DNA of 54,715 bases from JBCCGG01 sp039029395 (GTDB lineage Bacteria; Pseudomonadota; Alphaproteobacteria; Kiloniellales; JAKSDN01). Shown here in pieces: positions 24,548-32,231 of this stretch. Each line of letters opens with the position of its first letter. The stretch's first letter is position 1. Below the pieces are notes generated by a model. It was not told the origin of the DNA and did not search any database. It saw only the letters and a list, made by a program, of their open reading frames with translations. A program made the position numbers and the translations under genes. The stretch covers positions 1-54,715 of the forward strand of contig JBCCGG010000041.1 of NCBI GenBank assembly GCA_039029395.1. The letters are read 5' to 3'.

Positions 24548-25077
24548 TTGAGGTCCAGCCAGAGGACGGCGACGCCGCACCTTTCGTCGGTCAAGTGCAA
24601 GCTGTCGTGAACAGCGTCGCGGCCGGCCACGCCCCGCCAGAGATCTTCGTCATCAAGATCGACAATTGGTTCGGCATGAGATGGCTCAACTTCTCAGGCA
24701 AGGTGCTGGGCGCCCTTGGCGTCTGGAGTTCGAACCTGACCCTGCCGCCTTTCGTTCCCAACCGGGTTCGCTGGGAGTGTCGCTTCACGGCGCCCGATTA
24801 CGCCAATGCCGTGATTGATAAGCCCTTGCACATCGTGACAAGGGGACCGGACGCGGTCCAGCGGCGGATTTCCGAGATCGCACCGAGCGCGGCGTTTCTG
24901 TGGTTCAGCGGCCAAAGCGAACCCAACAGCAAAGCCGCCCTGATGGCCTACCTGCCGGGCGCCGAAGGCTATTGGACCTGGTACGCGGGCTGGTCCTATG
25001 ACGAGGGCTGGACTCCCAAGCAACTGAAAGGGATCTCCGCCGGGGAGTTGGGCGCGCTTTGCGGAAAACTCACCTAA
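24544..25077 (+). CDS. Hypothetical protein translationally coupled to trpE
   Basis: I do not recognise a family. The GTG at 24544 overlaps the trpE stop (GTGA). The 177-residue product is soluble, with no signal peptide or membrane span, and is rich in Trp and aromatic residues. Distinctive segments are FVIKIDNWFGMRWLNFSGK, VPNRVRWECRFTAPDYANA, FLWFSGQSEPNSKAALMAY and YWTWYAGWSYDEGW. The even codon use and coupling indicate a real gene. Its position gives no safe clue: a tight overlap with trpE might reflect regulation or simply insertion at the trpE end. Confidence 0.65.
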   Translation: MIEVQPEDGDAAPFVGQVQAVVNSVAAGHAPPEIFVIKIDNWFGMRWLNFSGKVLGALGVWSSNLTLPPFVPNRVRWECRFTAPDYANAVIDKPLHIVTRGPDAVQRRISEIAPSAAFLWFSGQSEPNSKAALMAYLPGAEGYWTWYAGWSYDEGWTPKQLKGISAGELGALCGKLT

Positions 25078-25176
25078 AAGTACAAATCCCTAGGCTTGTG
25101 CCAAAAGCCACAGATGCGATGAGCTGCAATCGCTAGGGTCTTGCTCCATTCCGGTGACGGTTTGGAGAAAGCAGCC

Positions 25177-26091
25177 ATGGAATGGTCCCTCGGCAAGGCG
25201 CGAACAGGCGACACCTGGTGGCACGGACCTCTGCTCTTTGCATTGGGCGCCGCCTGGGGGCTGCAGCTCACCCTGCTCAAGATCTCCGCCGGCAGCAGCC
25301 TCGGCGAGCTCGGCATCTTGAGCCTCTCCATGGTCTTGCTGAGCCTGATTTACCTGGCGGTCCTGGCCGCGAACAAGGCCTGGTTCCGACCGACCCGGCG
25401 GCATCTAAAGTTCTTCGTCGTCAGCAGCACCTTCGGTACGATCCTGCCCATGGGCGGCGTGCTGCTGATCGCCGACCACCTCTCGGCCGGTCTGATCGTG
25501 CTGGTCAGCGAGGCGCTCACCCCGGTCTTCACGGTCCTGATCGCCTTTCTGCTGGGGACCGAGCTGCTCTCCGCGCGCCGGCTCACCGCGGTCGCCTTGG
25601 CCCTCGCCGGCGTGGGGCTCGCACTCTGGCCAGCGCTCGCTGGCACCAGCCGCGACCAGCTGGACTGGCTCCTAATCTTCGCAGTGGTCCCCTTGGCCTA
25701 CGCGATCGACTGCATTTACGTGGCGGGCTGCTGGCCCCAGGACCTGCGGGCCATTCAGGTGGTCACCGGCGAAGCGATTGCCGCGGCGGCCATGACCCTG
25801 CCCTTCTGGCTCCTGCTCGAGGGCACGAGCGGACTGCCAACCACCATGGGCCCAGGCGAGTGGGCGATCCTGGCCTTCGTCGCGGTCAGCTTCATCGAGG
25901 TCTATCTCTATTTCTACTTGCTCAAGACCGCGGGCGCGCTCTTCGTCTCCTACGGCTGCTTCGTCTCGCTCTTCGCCGGCGTTCTCTGGGGCATGTCCCT
26001 GTTGGGCGAGACCCACCCCCAATCGCTCTGGCTGGCGGTCGCTTTGGTTTGCCTGGGGCTTTACCTGATCACCGCGCGCCGCTCAGCTTGA
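25177..26091 (+). CDS. EamA/DMT-family permease
   Basis: Integral membrane transporter of the drug/metabolite superfamily, 304 residues with about ten hydrophobic spans arranged as two EamA repeats. The first runs from about residue 15 to 150 (FALGAAWGLQLTLLKISAG ... LLSARRLTAVALALAGVGLA) and the second from about 165 to 300 (EVYLYFYLLKTAGALFVSYG ... LWLAVALVCLGLYLITARR). Many members export amino acids or metabolites. The ATG at 25177 is preferred because TTGGAGA precedes it; a TTG start at 25141 is less likely. It converges with the deacetylase gene, overlapping it by nine bases. Confidence 0.85.
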   Translation: MEWSLGKARTGDTWWHGPLLFALGAAWGLQLTLLKISAGSSLGELGILSLSMVLLSLIYLAVLAANKAWFRPTRRHLKFFVVSSTFGTILPMGGVLLIADHLSAGLIVLVSEALTPVFTVLIAFLLGTELLSARRLTAVALALAGVGLALWPALAGTSRDQLDWLLIFAVVPLAYAIDCIYVAGCWPQDLRAIQVVTGEAIAAAAMTLPFWLLLEGTSGLPTTMGPGEWAILAFVAVSFIEVYLYFYLLKTAGALFVSYGCFVSLFAGVLWGMSLLGETHPQSLWLAVALVCLGLYLITARRSA

Positions 26092-27228
26092 CGGCCCCGC
26101 CTTGCGCCGGGCCTGTGCGACCGCGCTGACCGGCACCAACTCGAAGCCCCGGGCGCGCATCTCGGGCACCCAGCGGGCCAGCTCCTCCAGGGTGGTACGG
26201 TGGGGGTGGCCGAGGCCGATCGCACTGCCCTTCCTGACCGCGATCTTCTCCAGCTTGGCGAGCTGGCGGCGGATCGATTCCCGGCTTTCATAGGTATTGT
26301 CCAAGAAGACGTCCCGGGCGACGTAGGCCACCTGGTACTCGGCCGCCAGATCCCTGGCGACGCTGCCAGCCGTGGTCTTGGAATCCAGGAACATCAGGCC
26401 GCGTGCCCGGAGGGCTGAGAAGACCTGGCGCATGCCCTCGGGTTGGCTGGTGAAGCGGCTGCCCATGTGGTTGTTGATGCCCACATAGCCGGTAAAACGC
26501 CCCAGACCCCAATCCAGGCGCTGGCGCAGGGTCGCGGGGTCGAGCCCGGTCAGCAGCGCGTTGAGGCCGGGGTCCTCACTCCGGCTCTCGGGCTCCATGG
26601 GCACATGGACCAAAAGCTCGTGGCCGGCCGCCCGAGCCTTTTCGGTCAGCGCCGGCAGGCGCTCGGCATAGGTCATGAAAGCCAGCGTCATGGGCGCCGG
26701 CAGAGCAATCGCACGCCTGGCGCCCGGCCGGTTCAGGCCCAAGTCGTCGAGCACGATGGCGATCATCGGCCGGCCGCCATCCGGCGTGCGCGCCACGGCG
26801 TTGGCCTGCCACTGGGGCTCGCCTGCGGCGACCATGGGCTCGGGCGCGGGTTCTGGGGCCGCAGGCGCGATCACCTTGCGGGTCACGGCCAGGCCGCCCT
26901 CCAGGTCGAAGTCGGCCTCCGGCGCGGCCTGCCAGTCCGCCAGGGGCCGCGCGTCGACCACCCGCATGGAGGCCGCCAGCGGCGCTGTCTCTGCTTCCAC
27001 CGCTTGAGGCGCTTGTGCCATTGGCGCCGGGGCCGAGAGGCGCTCGGCCGTGCGCTCCACCAGGACTCCCCCGGCGATGCCGGCCACCACCAGAATGCCG
27101 ATCAGCGGCCAGCGCGCCCGCCGCCTGCGGGGCGAGCCGAACGGCGCCTCCTGGAGCACGCTGCGATAGGCCCGGACCTCTTTCAGGGCCCTGCGCTCGT
27201 AGCTTTCCCGTGACTTAGACAAAGGCAT
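26083..27228 (-). CDS. Divergent polysaccharide deacetylase family protein (YibQ-like)
   Basis: A 381-residue membrane-anchored protein of the YibQ family, relatives of NodB-type deacetylases. It has a basic N-terminus, one membrane span at about 41-58 (WPLIGILVVAGIAGGVLV), an Ala/Pro-rich linker (about 60-145), then the catalytic-fold domain: MIAIVLDDLGLNRPGARRAI, LAFMTYAERLPALTEKARAA, LLVHVPMEPES, GINNHMGSRFTS and FLDSKTTAGSVARDLA. Asp-Asp and His-rich segments of the family are present. In E. coli a relative lies beside envelope-cleavage genes; no such neighbour is seen here. Confidence 0.85.
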   Translation of the reverse strand: MPLSKSRESYERRALKEVRAYRSVLQEAPFGSPRRRRARWPLIGILVVAGIAGGVLVERTAERLSAPAPMAQAPQAVEAETAPLAASMRVVDARPLADWQAAPEADFDLEGGLAVTRKVIAPAAPEPAPEPMVAAGEPQWQANAVARTPDGGRPMIAIVLDDLGLNRPGARRAIALPAPMTLAFMTYAERLPALTEKARAAGHELLVHVPMEPESRSEDPGLNALLTGLDPATLRQRLDWGLGRFTGYVGINNHMGSRFTSQPEGMRQVFSALRARGLMFLDSKTTAGSVARDLAAEYQVAYVARDVFLDNTYESRESIRRQLAKLEKIAVRKGSAIGLGHPHRTTLEELARWVPEMRARGFELVPVSAVAQARRKAGPSS

Positions 27229-27502
27229 CGGGCCGGTCCTGGCCAGCTGTTGGTGGTCGAATCGACGCCTAGCTTACCACAGGTACTGGTGGATTTATGG
27301 TAAAGAGCGGCGCCGGGCGGCGGTCTATAGGTAGAAAGCGACTTCCGAAGCCGGTTACCAGTCCGCGCCCAAAAGATGCCCGGAGTACTCAATAGCTGTG
27401 TGTTGATGGCCCAAATTTGCCGAGTACCGGTGTGCTTGATTTCTTATTTAGGTTACAATCCCTCACAAATTGATAAGTCTCGTATTGAGGGGGATGTTGG
27501 TC

Positions 27503-28405
27503 ATGGGAACTCTGCGCAAGCTTTACATCGTGCTCTTTTCAATTCTGTTCGCGGCATTTGGCACTCAGGCACAGGCCGGTCCACTGCAAGATGCGGCGAT
27601 ATCGGGTGATCTCGACTCCGTTAAGCGGCTTCTCGAGCAAGGGGTCGATCCCGACGAAGACGGCGCAGCCCCGCCCCTGTTCTTTGCCAGTCAACGGGGG
27701 CACGCTGACGTCGCGATGGCGCTGATGGAGGCTGGCGCCAATCCAAACAGCATGTCCCGATGGGGCGCGCCGCTTCATGCAGCCGCCCGCGGTGGACACC
27801 TGGATGTCATCAACGTGCTTCTTGAAAACGGCGCTGACCCAAACATCCAAGGCGGGGAAGACGACTTCGCGCCGTTGCACCAAGCCGCGCACAAAGGGTC
27901 AACCGATGTGGTGGAGGCCCTGCTGAAGCATGGGGCCAACGTGAACGCGCGAACCAAGACGCTCGAAACGCCCCTCCACTTCGCCATCCTGAAGGAAAGG
28001 CCCGCCGTTGCCGCGCTGTTGCTAGAGAACGGCGCGCAACCCAACCGGCTTGCGCCGATCGGTGACGCCTTGGCCACGGCGGACGTAGATGCCGGCCGGG
28101 CCCGTGCCTTGGCGTGCACGCCCTGTCACACGCTTGAGCCCAACACCATGGGCATGAGATCGACGACGCTTTGGAACATCGTGGGCCGACCAAAAGCTTC
28201 TGTTGATGACTATCCCTACAGCAAGGGGTTGGTCGCTCAAGGCGGCGTCTGGGACTATGAATCGCTCAATAAGTTCTTGGGCGACGGACCCGGCACGGTA
28301 CCTGGCACCACAATGTACTTTGGGTGGGAGCCAGACCGGGAAACACGAATAGCTTTGATCGCATACTTGCGAACCTTGTCGGAAAACCCGACGCCGTTGC
28401 CCTAG
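27503..28405 (+). CDS. Secreted ankyrin-repeat protein with C-terminal cytochrome c domain
   Basis: A 300-residue exported fusion protein. The signal peptide (MGTLRKLYIVLFSILFAAFG, cleavage after AQA) is followed by about five ankyrin repeats (about 35-195; for example SMSRWGAPLHAAARGGHLDV and FAPLHQAAHKGSTDVVEALL). Then comes a class I cytochrome c domain: haem site CTPCH at about 205, WNIVGRPKASVDDYPYSKGL, and the distal methionine in GTVPGTTMYFGW, ending IALIAYLRTLSENP. The ATG at 27503 is chosen because GAGGGGG lies upstream and it gives a clean signal peptide. The architecture predicts a periplasmic redox protein with a protein-binding arm. No partner gene is adjacent. Confidence 0.85.
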   Translation: MGTLRKLYIVLFSILFAAFGTQAQAGPLQDAAISGDLDSVKRLLEQGVDPDEDGAAPPLFFASQRGHADVAMALMEAGANPNSMSRWGAPLHAAARGGHLDVINVLLENGADPNIQGGEDDFAPLHQAAHKGSTDVVEALLKHGANVNARTKTLETPLHFAILKERPAVAALLLENGAQPNRLAPIGDALATADVDAGRARALACTPCHTLEPNTMGMRSTTLWNIVGRPKASVDDYPYSKGLVAQGGVWDYESLNKFLGDGPGTVPGTTMYFGWEPDRETRIALIAYLRTLSENPTPLP

Positions 28406-28519
28406 GGCCCGCTCATCATCAGGGATGAGCCAATCAAACCCTGCGACATTGATCGGTTGCCAAGGGTGAAGTCGGCAATCGATGCCTACCTCAACGCTTC
28501 CACGTTCCCATCAAGCTGA
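28406..28519 (+). pseudogene. Possible gene-tail remnant before the trpG duplication
   Basis: Immediately after the ankyrin-cytochrome stop, the same frame stays open for 37 codons (GPLIIRDEPIKPCDIDRLPR, then VKSAIDAYLNASTFPSS) and ends at a TGA inside the repeated DNA. The RLPRVKSAIDAYL part is reminiscent of LysR C-termini, and the other copy of the repeat also begins at the end of a LysR gene. It may be the tail of a lost gene. A hairpin GCTCATC/GATGAGC (28411-28430) lies in it. Confidence 0.3.
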
Positions 28520-28683
28520 TACAAGTAACTTCCGAGGCTCATAGATCACTCGAAGAAGCGCTGACAACCCTTTGCAATGTTTCTCCTGATCGACAATTAC
28601 GACCGCTTCACCTACAGCCTCTACCACTTTCTGGGGGAGCTAGGGGCGACGCTCGCGATGCGGTGCAGCGACGCGATTAGCGG
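28494..28683 (+). repeat. Left copy of the trpG 5'-region direct repeat
   Basis: Bases 28512-28683 match 30530-30701 without gaps at an offset of 2018, at roughly 90 percent identity by eye. Weaker similarity reaches back to about 28494. The repeat holds the trpG leader and the first 35 or so codons. It marks the left edge of the phyH-lysR insert. Confidence 0.9.
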
Positions 28684-28702
28684 TTACAAGGTCCATAGCT
28701 AG
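28577..28702 (+). pseudogene. trpG: Truncated copy of trpG (5' end)
   Basis: Starts MFLLIDNYDRFTYSLYHFLG, against MFLLIDNYDSFTYNLYHFLG in the intact gene at 30595. It follows the same leader and then leaves the trpG sequence near codon 36, ending at a TAG at 28700-28702. The whole catalytic part of the amidotransferase is missing. The last bases overlap the 3' end of the phyH gene on the other strand. Confidence 0.88.
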
Positions 28703-29511
28703 CTTGCGAGAGCGCTTCGACGCCCACTGTCGATGGCATAGCCGGCGAGGCAGTTGTCGGCGACGGGCTCGATTGGGGTGAGATCCCGGTGGTGCTTGTG
28801 GTCGGGCCGCGTGGGAGCCGTGTAGGCGTTCGAGACGGGATTGACGATCAAAGAGAAAATCGAGCGATCCCAGGGCGACATGTTGTTGGGCGATCCGTGC
28901 AGCAGCGTGTCGTGAAAAATCAGGACCGTGCCCGGCTTGCCGGTCGCCGAGACCATGCCGTGCTTGTTCGCCAGTTCGCTCACGCGATCGAGATCGGTCA
29001 CCCACAAGGGGTAGCTCGTGGTTTCCTCGTCCAGCCGTGAGGGGTGCCGATCGTCGCGATGGGAGCCCGGCAAGAAGTAGAGGGGTCCATTGAACTCCGT
29101 GACCTCGTCCAGGAGGATGTGCAGGTTCAAGGCCAGCGGCCGCTTCACGCCATCCTCTTTGTGATGAGTCGCGAAGTCCATGTGCCATTGCCAGATCTCG
29201 CCGGAGAATGCCGCCTTGACGTTCACTTTGACCTGCTGGACGTAGACCGGCACGTTCAGCACTTGGAGGGCGGGTTCGATCAGGCGCGGGTGACGAACCA
29301 AATCGGCGAACAACTCATCGCGCAGATGTAGACCCATCGCCGTACGGACCTCACCGGAATGACGCTCGATCACATTGGCCGCGCTGTCTTCGGCGAACAG
29401 CCGTGGCAAGCGGCTCCGGATTGTCTCGACCTCGGCCTGGGAGAAGCGGCCTGGCAAGATGATGTAGCCGTCGGTTTCGAGGTCGTGGAGCTGCTGCTCG
29501 CTCAACTGCAT
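28699..29511 (-). CDS. Phytanoyl-CoA dioxygenase (PhyH) family, EctD-like hydroxylase
   Basis: Fe(II)/2-oxoglutarate-dependent oxygenase of 270 residues. The iron-binding His-x-Asp is in WQWHMDFATHHKEDG, the distal His in IFHDTLLHGSPNNMSPWDRS, and the following Arg of WDRS fits 2-oxoglutarate binding. The segment FNGPLYFLPGSHRDD is typical of the family. The layout (WHxDF...HxEDG, NGPL..PGSH, HGS.NN.SP..RS) closely follows ectoine hydroxylase EctD, but ectoine genes are absent, so another amino acid or osmolyte is as likely. The ATG at 29511 has GGGAGG upstream. It is divergent from the LysR gene, its probable regulator. Confidence 0.87.
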   Translation of the reverse strand: MQLSEQQLHDLETDGYIILPGRFSQAEVETIRSRLPRLFAEDSAANVIERHSGEVRTAMGLHLRDELFADLVRHPRLIEPALQVLNVPVYVQQVKVNVKAAFSGEIWQWHMDFATHHKEDGVKRPLALNLHILLDEVTEFNGPLYFLPGSHRDDRHPSRLDEETTSYPLWVTDLDRVSELANKHGMVSATGKPGTVLIFHDTLLHGSPNNMSPWDRSIFSLIVNPVSNAYTAPTRPDHKHHRDLTPIEPVADNCLAGYAIDSGRRSALAS

Positions 29512-29585
29512 GGTCGCCTCCCGCGTTCTTGGGCTGTCTCTAAGGAGCAGAAATTGACGCAAGCGGCGAACAGGTCAATAATCAA

Positions 29586-29602
29586 ATTCTCACCAGTAGA
29601 AT
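29586..29602. promoter_or_regulatory. Candidate LysR operator between phyH and lysR
   Basis: ATTCT-N7-AGAAT forms an inverted repeat with the T-N11-A spacing common to LysR-type binding sites. It is located in the 105-base gap between the divergent genes, just before the lysR start. Confidence 0.4.
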
Positions 29603-29616
29603 AGATTTTCTGAACT

Positions 29617-30537
29617 ATGACTAGATTGATGCCATCATTGAAGGCCGTGAGGTACTTCGAAATTGCCGCAGAATTTGAGAGTTTTTCCAGGGCTGCGGAG
29701 GAATTGAGGGTGTCAAAGGGTGCCGTTAGTCAGCAGGTCAATCATCTAGAGCAGTACCTGGGAGTTTCACTGTTTAGGAGAACTGGTCGTCGCGTGACCT
29801 TGACAGATGCCGGTCGGCGGTATCACTCTGCGGCAAGAAACGCCTTCAACATTCTCGAGACGGAGACTGAACGGGTAGCCGGCTCACGTGTTCGCGGCCA
29901 GCTTAAGTTGACCGTTCTACCGGCATTCGCGGCGCTCTGGCTGGTGCCGAGACTGCCCGAGTTTCAGAAATCGGCGGCCCATTTGGATATCGTGATTTCC
30001 GCCGAGGCAGACGTTGTCGATTTTACGAAGTCAGACGTTCACATCGGCATTCGCTACGGCGCGACGTCGCAAAGTGGCTTGAAGGCGACAGTGCTCGGTC
30101 ACGACGATCTGATGCCTGTTTGCACGTCGCGTTACGCGGAGGACCATAGGATCCGAACCGCGGAAGATCTCTCGCGGTGCGTTTTGCTTCACGACACCTA
30201 CTGGTCGGATGATTGGCCAAGATGGCTGACGGAAGCTGGTGTCGCGGACCGCTTGGGCGGGGATGGTCAGTTCTTCACGCACTATAGCATGGCAATCGAC
30301 ACCGCACGTGCCGGAGGTGGCGTCGCGATGGGACACCGCATTCTGCTCCGCGACATGATCGACCGGGGCGAGCTCGTGTGTCCTCTTGAAGGCACCATTC
30401 GCTCGGTCCATCCCTACCTGATCGTCGTCGCCAACAATGCAGCCCACTTGGACATTGTGAAGCGATTCCGGAATTGGATCGTCCAGTCGTTTGCCCCCGC
30501 TGACACCCAGGCGCTTCCTCTTCCCCCAGCAAGCTGA
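29617..30537 (+). CDS. LysR-type transcriptional regulator, GcvA-like
   Basis: A 306-residue regulator. The N-terminal winged helix-turn-helix is at about 5-65 (LKAVRYFEIAAEFESFSRAA, then ELRVSKGAVSQQVNHLEQYL and LFRRTGRRVTLTDAG). The effector-binding domain follows (GQLKLTVLPAFAALWLVPRL, DVHIGIRYG, GGGVAMGHRILLRDMI), with the GcvA-subfamily style of start. It is divergent from phyH and so likely controls it. Its stop codon lies inside the right-hand copy of the trpG repeat, so the C-terminal few residues are encoded at the repeat edge. Confidence 0.92.
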   Translation: MTRLMPSLKAVRYFEIAAEFESFSRAAEELRVSKGAVSQQVNHLEQYLGVSLFRRTGRRVTLTDAGRRYHSAARNAFNILETETERVAGSRVRGQLKLTVLPAFAALWLVPRLPEFQKSAAHLDIVISAEADVVDFTKSDVHIGIRYGATSQSGLKATVLGHDDLMPVCTSRYAEDHRIRTAEDLSRCVLLHDTYWSDDWPRWLTEAGVADRLGGDGQFFTHYSMAIDTARAGGGVAMGHRILLRDMIDRGELVCPLEGTIRSVHPYLIVVANNAAHLDIVKRFRNWIVQSFAPADTQALPLPPAS

Positions 30538-30701
30538 TATAAGTAACTCCCGAGGCTCAAAGATCACTCGAAAAAGCGCTGGCAACCTGTTGCAATGTTT
30601 CTCTTGATCGACAATTACGACAGCTTCACCTACAACCTCTACCACTTTCTGGGGGAGCTGGGGGCAACGCTCGAGGTGCGGCGCAATGACGCGGTCAGTG
30701 C
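30530..30701 (+). repeat. Right copy of the trpG 5'-region direct repeat
   Basis: Counterpart of 28512-28683. This copy leads into the intact trpG. The lysR stop (30535-30537) is within its first ten bases. About 16 to 20 substitutions and no gaps separate the two copies. Confidence 0.9.
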
Positions 30702-31173
30702 CCAGGAAGCGCTGGACATGCATCCCCAAGGCATCGTGCTGTCGCCGGGCCCCTGCGATCCGGACAAGGCCGGGATCTGCCTGGAGCTGGTCGAGAAGGC
30801 GGCCGGCAAGCTGCCGATCCTGGGGGTTTGTCTCGGCCATCAGGCGATTGGCCAAGCCTTCGGCGGCACGGTCGACCGGGCGCCGGCGCCGCTGCACGGC
30901 AAACTGAGCCAGGTCAGCCACGAGGGCAAAGGCCTCTTCGAGGGCCTGCCGACGCCCTTCACGGCGACCCGCTACCACTCGCTCACCATCACGCCAGAAA
31001 GCGTGCCCAACTGCCTGGAGGTGACGGCCCAGAGCGACGATGGCGTGGTCATGGGCCTGAGCCACCGTGAGTTGCCGATCCACGGGGTGCAGTTTCACCC
31101 GGAGTCGATCGCCTCCGAGCATGGCCACGGGCTGCTGCGCAACTTCCTCGCCATCGCCGGTCACAACGCCTGA
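30595..31173 (+). CDS. trpG: Anthranilate synthase component II (glutamine amidotransferase)
   Basis: Supplies ammonia from glutamine to TrpE. The 192-residue class I amidotransferase has LSPGPCDPDKAG, the nucleophile in ILGVCLGHQAIGQAFGG, and the His/Glu of IHGVQFHPESIASEHG. No clear Shine-Dalgarno site is seen before the ATG. It lies 17 bases upstream of trpD. In related genomes it follows trpE; here inserted genes intervene. A truncated copy of its 5' end lies 2018 bases upstream. Confidence 0.97.
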   Translation: MFLLIDNYDSFTYNLYHFLGELGATLEVRRNDAVSAQEALDMHPQGIVLSPGPCDPDKAGICLELVEKAAGKLPILGVCLGHQAIGQAFGGTVDRAPAPLHGKLSQVSHEGKGLFEGLPTPFTATRYHSLTITPESVPNCLEVTAQSDDGVVMGLSHRELPIHGVQFHPESIASEHGHGLLRNFLAIAGHNA

Positions 31174-31190
31174 GCAAAAGAGGACCCGCT

Positions 31191-32216
31191 ATGTCCGGCG
31201 ACACCAAGTATCTGAAACAGCTCTTGGGCCTGGCCGCGGCCGGGCAAGCCTTGAGCGAGGACCAGGCCCAGGCGGCCTTCGACATCATCATGTCGGGCGA
31301 CGCCACGCCGTCTCAAATGGGCGCGTTCCTCATGGCGCTTAGGGTGCGTGGCGAGACGGTCGCCGAGATCACCGGCGCGGCGCGCGCCATGCGCGCCAAG
31401 ATGACCACCCTGAGCGCGCCCGATGGCGCGATCGACGTCTGCGGCACCGGCGGCGACGGGCTTGGCACCTACAACATCTCGACCGCCAGCCAGTTCGTGA
31501 TCACCGCCTGCGGCGTGCCGGTCGCCAAGCACGGCAACCGCAACCTCTCCTCAAAGAGCGGCGCGGCCGACGTCCTGATGGCGCTCGGCGTCAACATCGA
31601 GGCCGACTACGAGGTGGTCGAAGGCGCACTGCATGAGGTCGGCACCTGCTTTCTGATGGCGCCGCGCTACCACAGCGCCATGCGCCATGTGGGCCCGACC
31701 CGGGTCGAGCTGGGCACTCGGACGATCTTCAACATGATGGGCCCTCTGTGCAATCCGGCCCAGGTCAAGCGCCAGGTGATCGGCGTCTTCGCGCCCGAGT
31801 GGATCCAACCGCTGGCCGAGGTGCTGGGCGGGTTGGGCCACGAGCGCGCCTGGGTGGTGCACGGCGCCGACGGCATGGACGAGCTCTCGACCACCGGCAT
31901 CAGCGAAGTGGCCGAGCTGAAGGACGGCAAGATCAGCCTTCATAAGGTCGACCCGGAGGCGCTCGGCTTGACGCGCGCCACAGTGGCCGACCTCAAGGGC
32001 GGCGACGGCGCCCATAATGCAGCGGCGCTTAAGGCCCTGCTCGAGGGCGCCCCCGGGCCGTACCGTGACATCGTCCTGCTCGGCAGCGCGGCCGCCCTGG
32101 TGGTCGCCGACAAGGCTGGAGATCTAAAGGACGGCCTTGCACAAGCCGCCGAGGCGATCGACAGCGGTGCCGCCAAGGCGGTGCTCGAGCGCCTGGTCGC
32201 CGCGACCAGCACCTAG
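31191..32216 (+). CDS. trpD: Anthranilate phosphoribosyltransferase
   Basis: Transfers phosphoribosyl from PRPP to anthranilate. The 341-residue protein has CGTGGDGLGTYNISTASQFV (PRPP loop), KHGNRNLSSKSGAADVLMAL and NMMGPLCNPAQVKRQVIGVF. It sits in the trpGDC run, 15 bases before trpC. The length is typical. Confidence 0.97.
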   Translation: MSGDTKYLKQLLGLAAAGQALSEDQAQAAFDIIMSGDATPSQMGAFLMALRVRGETVAEITGAARAMRAKMTTLSAPDGAIDVCGTGGDGLGTYNISTASQFVITACGVPVAKHGNRNLSSKSGAADVLMALGVNIEADYEVVEGALHEVGTCFLMAPRYHSAMRHVGPTRVELGTRTIFNMMGPLCNPAQVKRQVIGVFAPEWIQPLAEVLGGLGHERAWVVHGADGMDELSTTGISEVAELKDGKISLHKVDPEALGLTRATVADLKGGDGAHNAAALKALLEGAPGPYRDIVLLGSAAALVVADKAGDLKDGLAQAAEAIDSGAAKAVLERLVAATST

Positions 32217-32231
32217 AAGGCGCGGGATAAC

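Noticed and set aside
30529..30600. Trp attenuator leader in front of trpG
   Set aside because: No short leader peptide rich in Trp codons and no terminator/antiterminator pair is visible.
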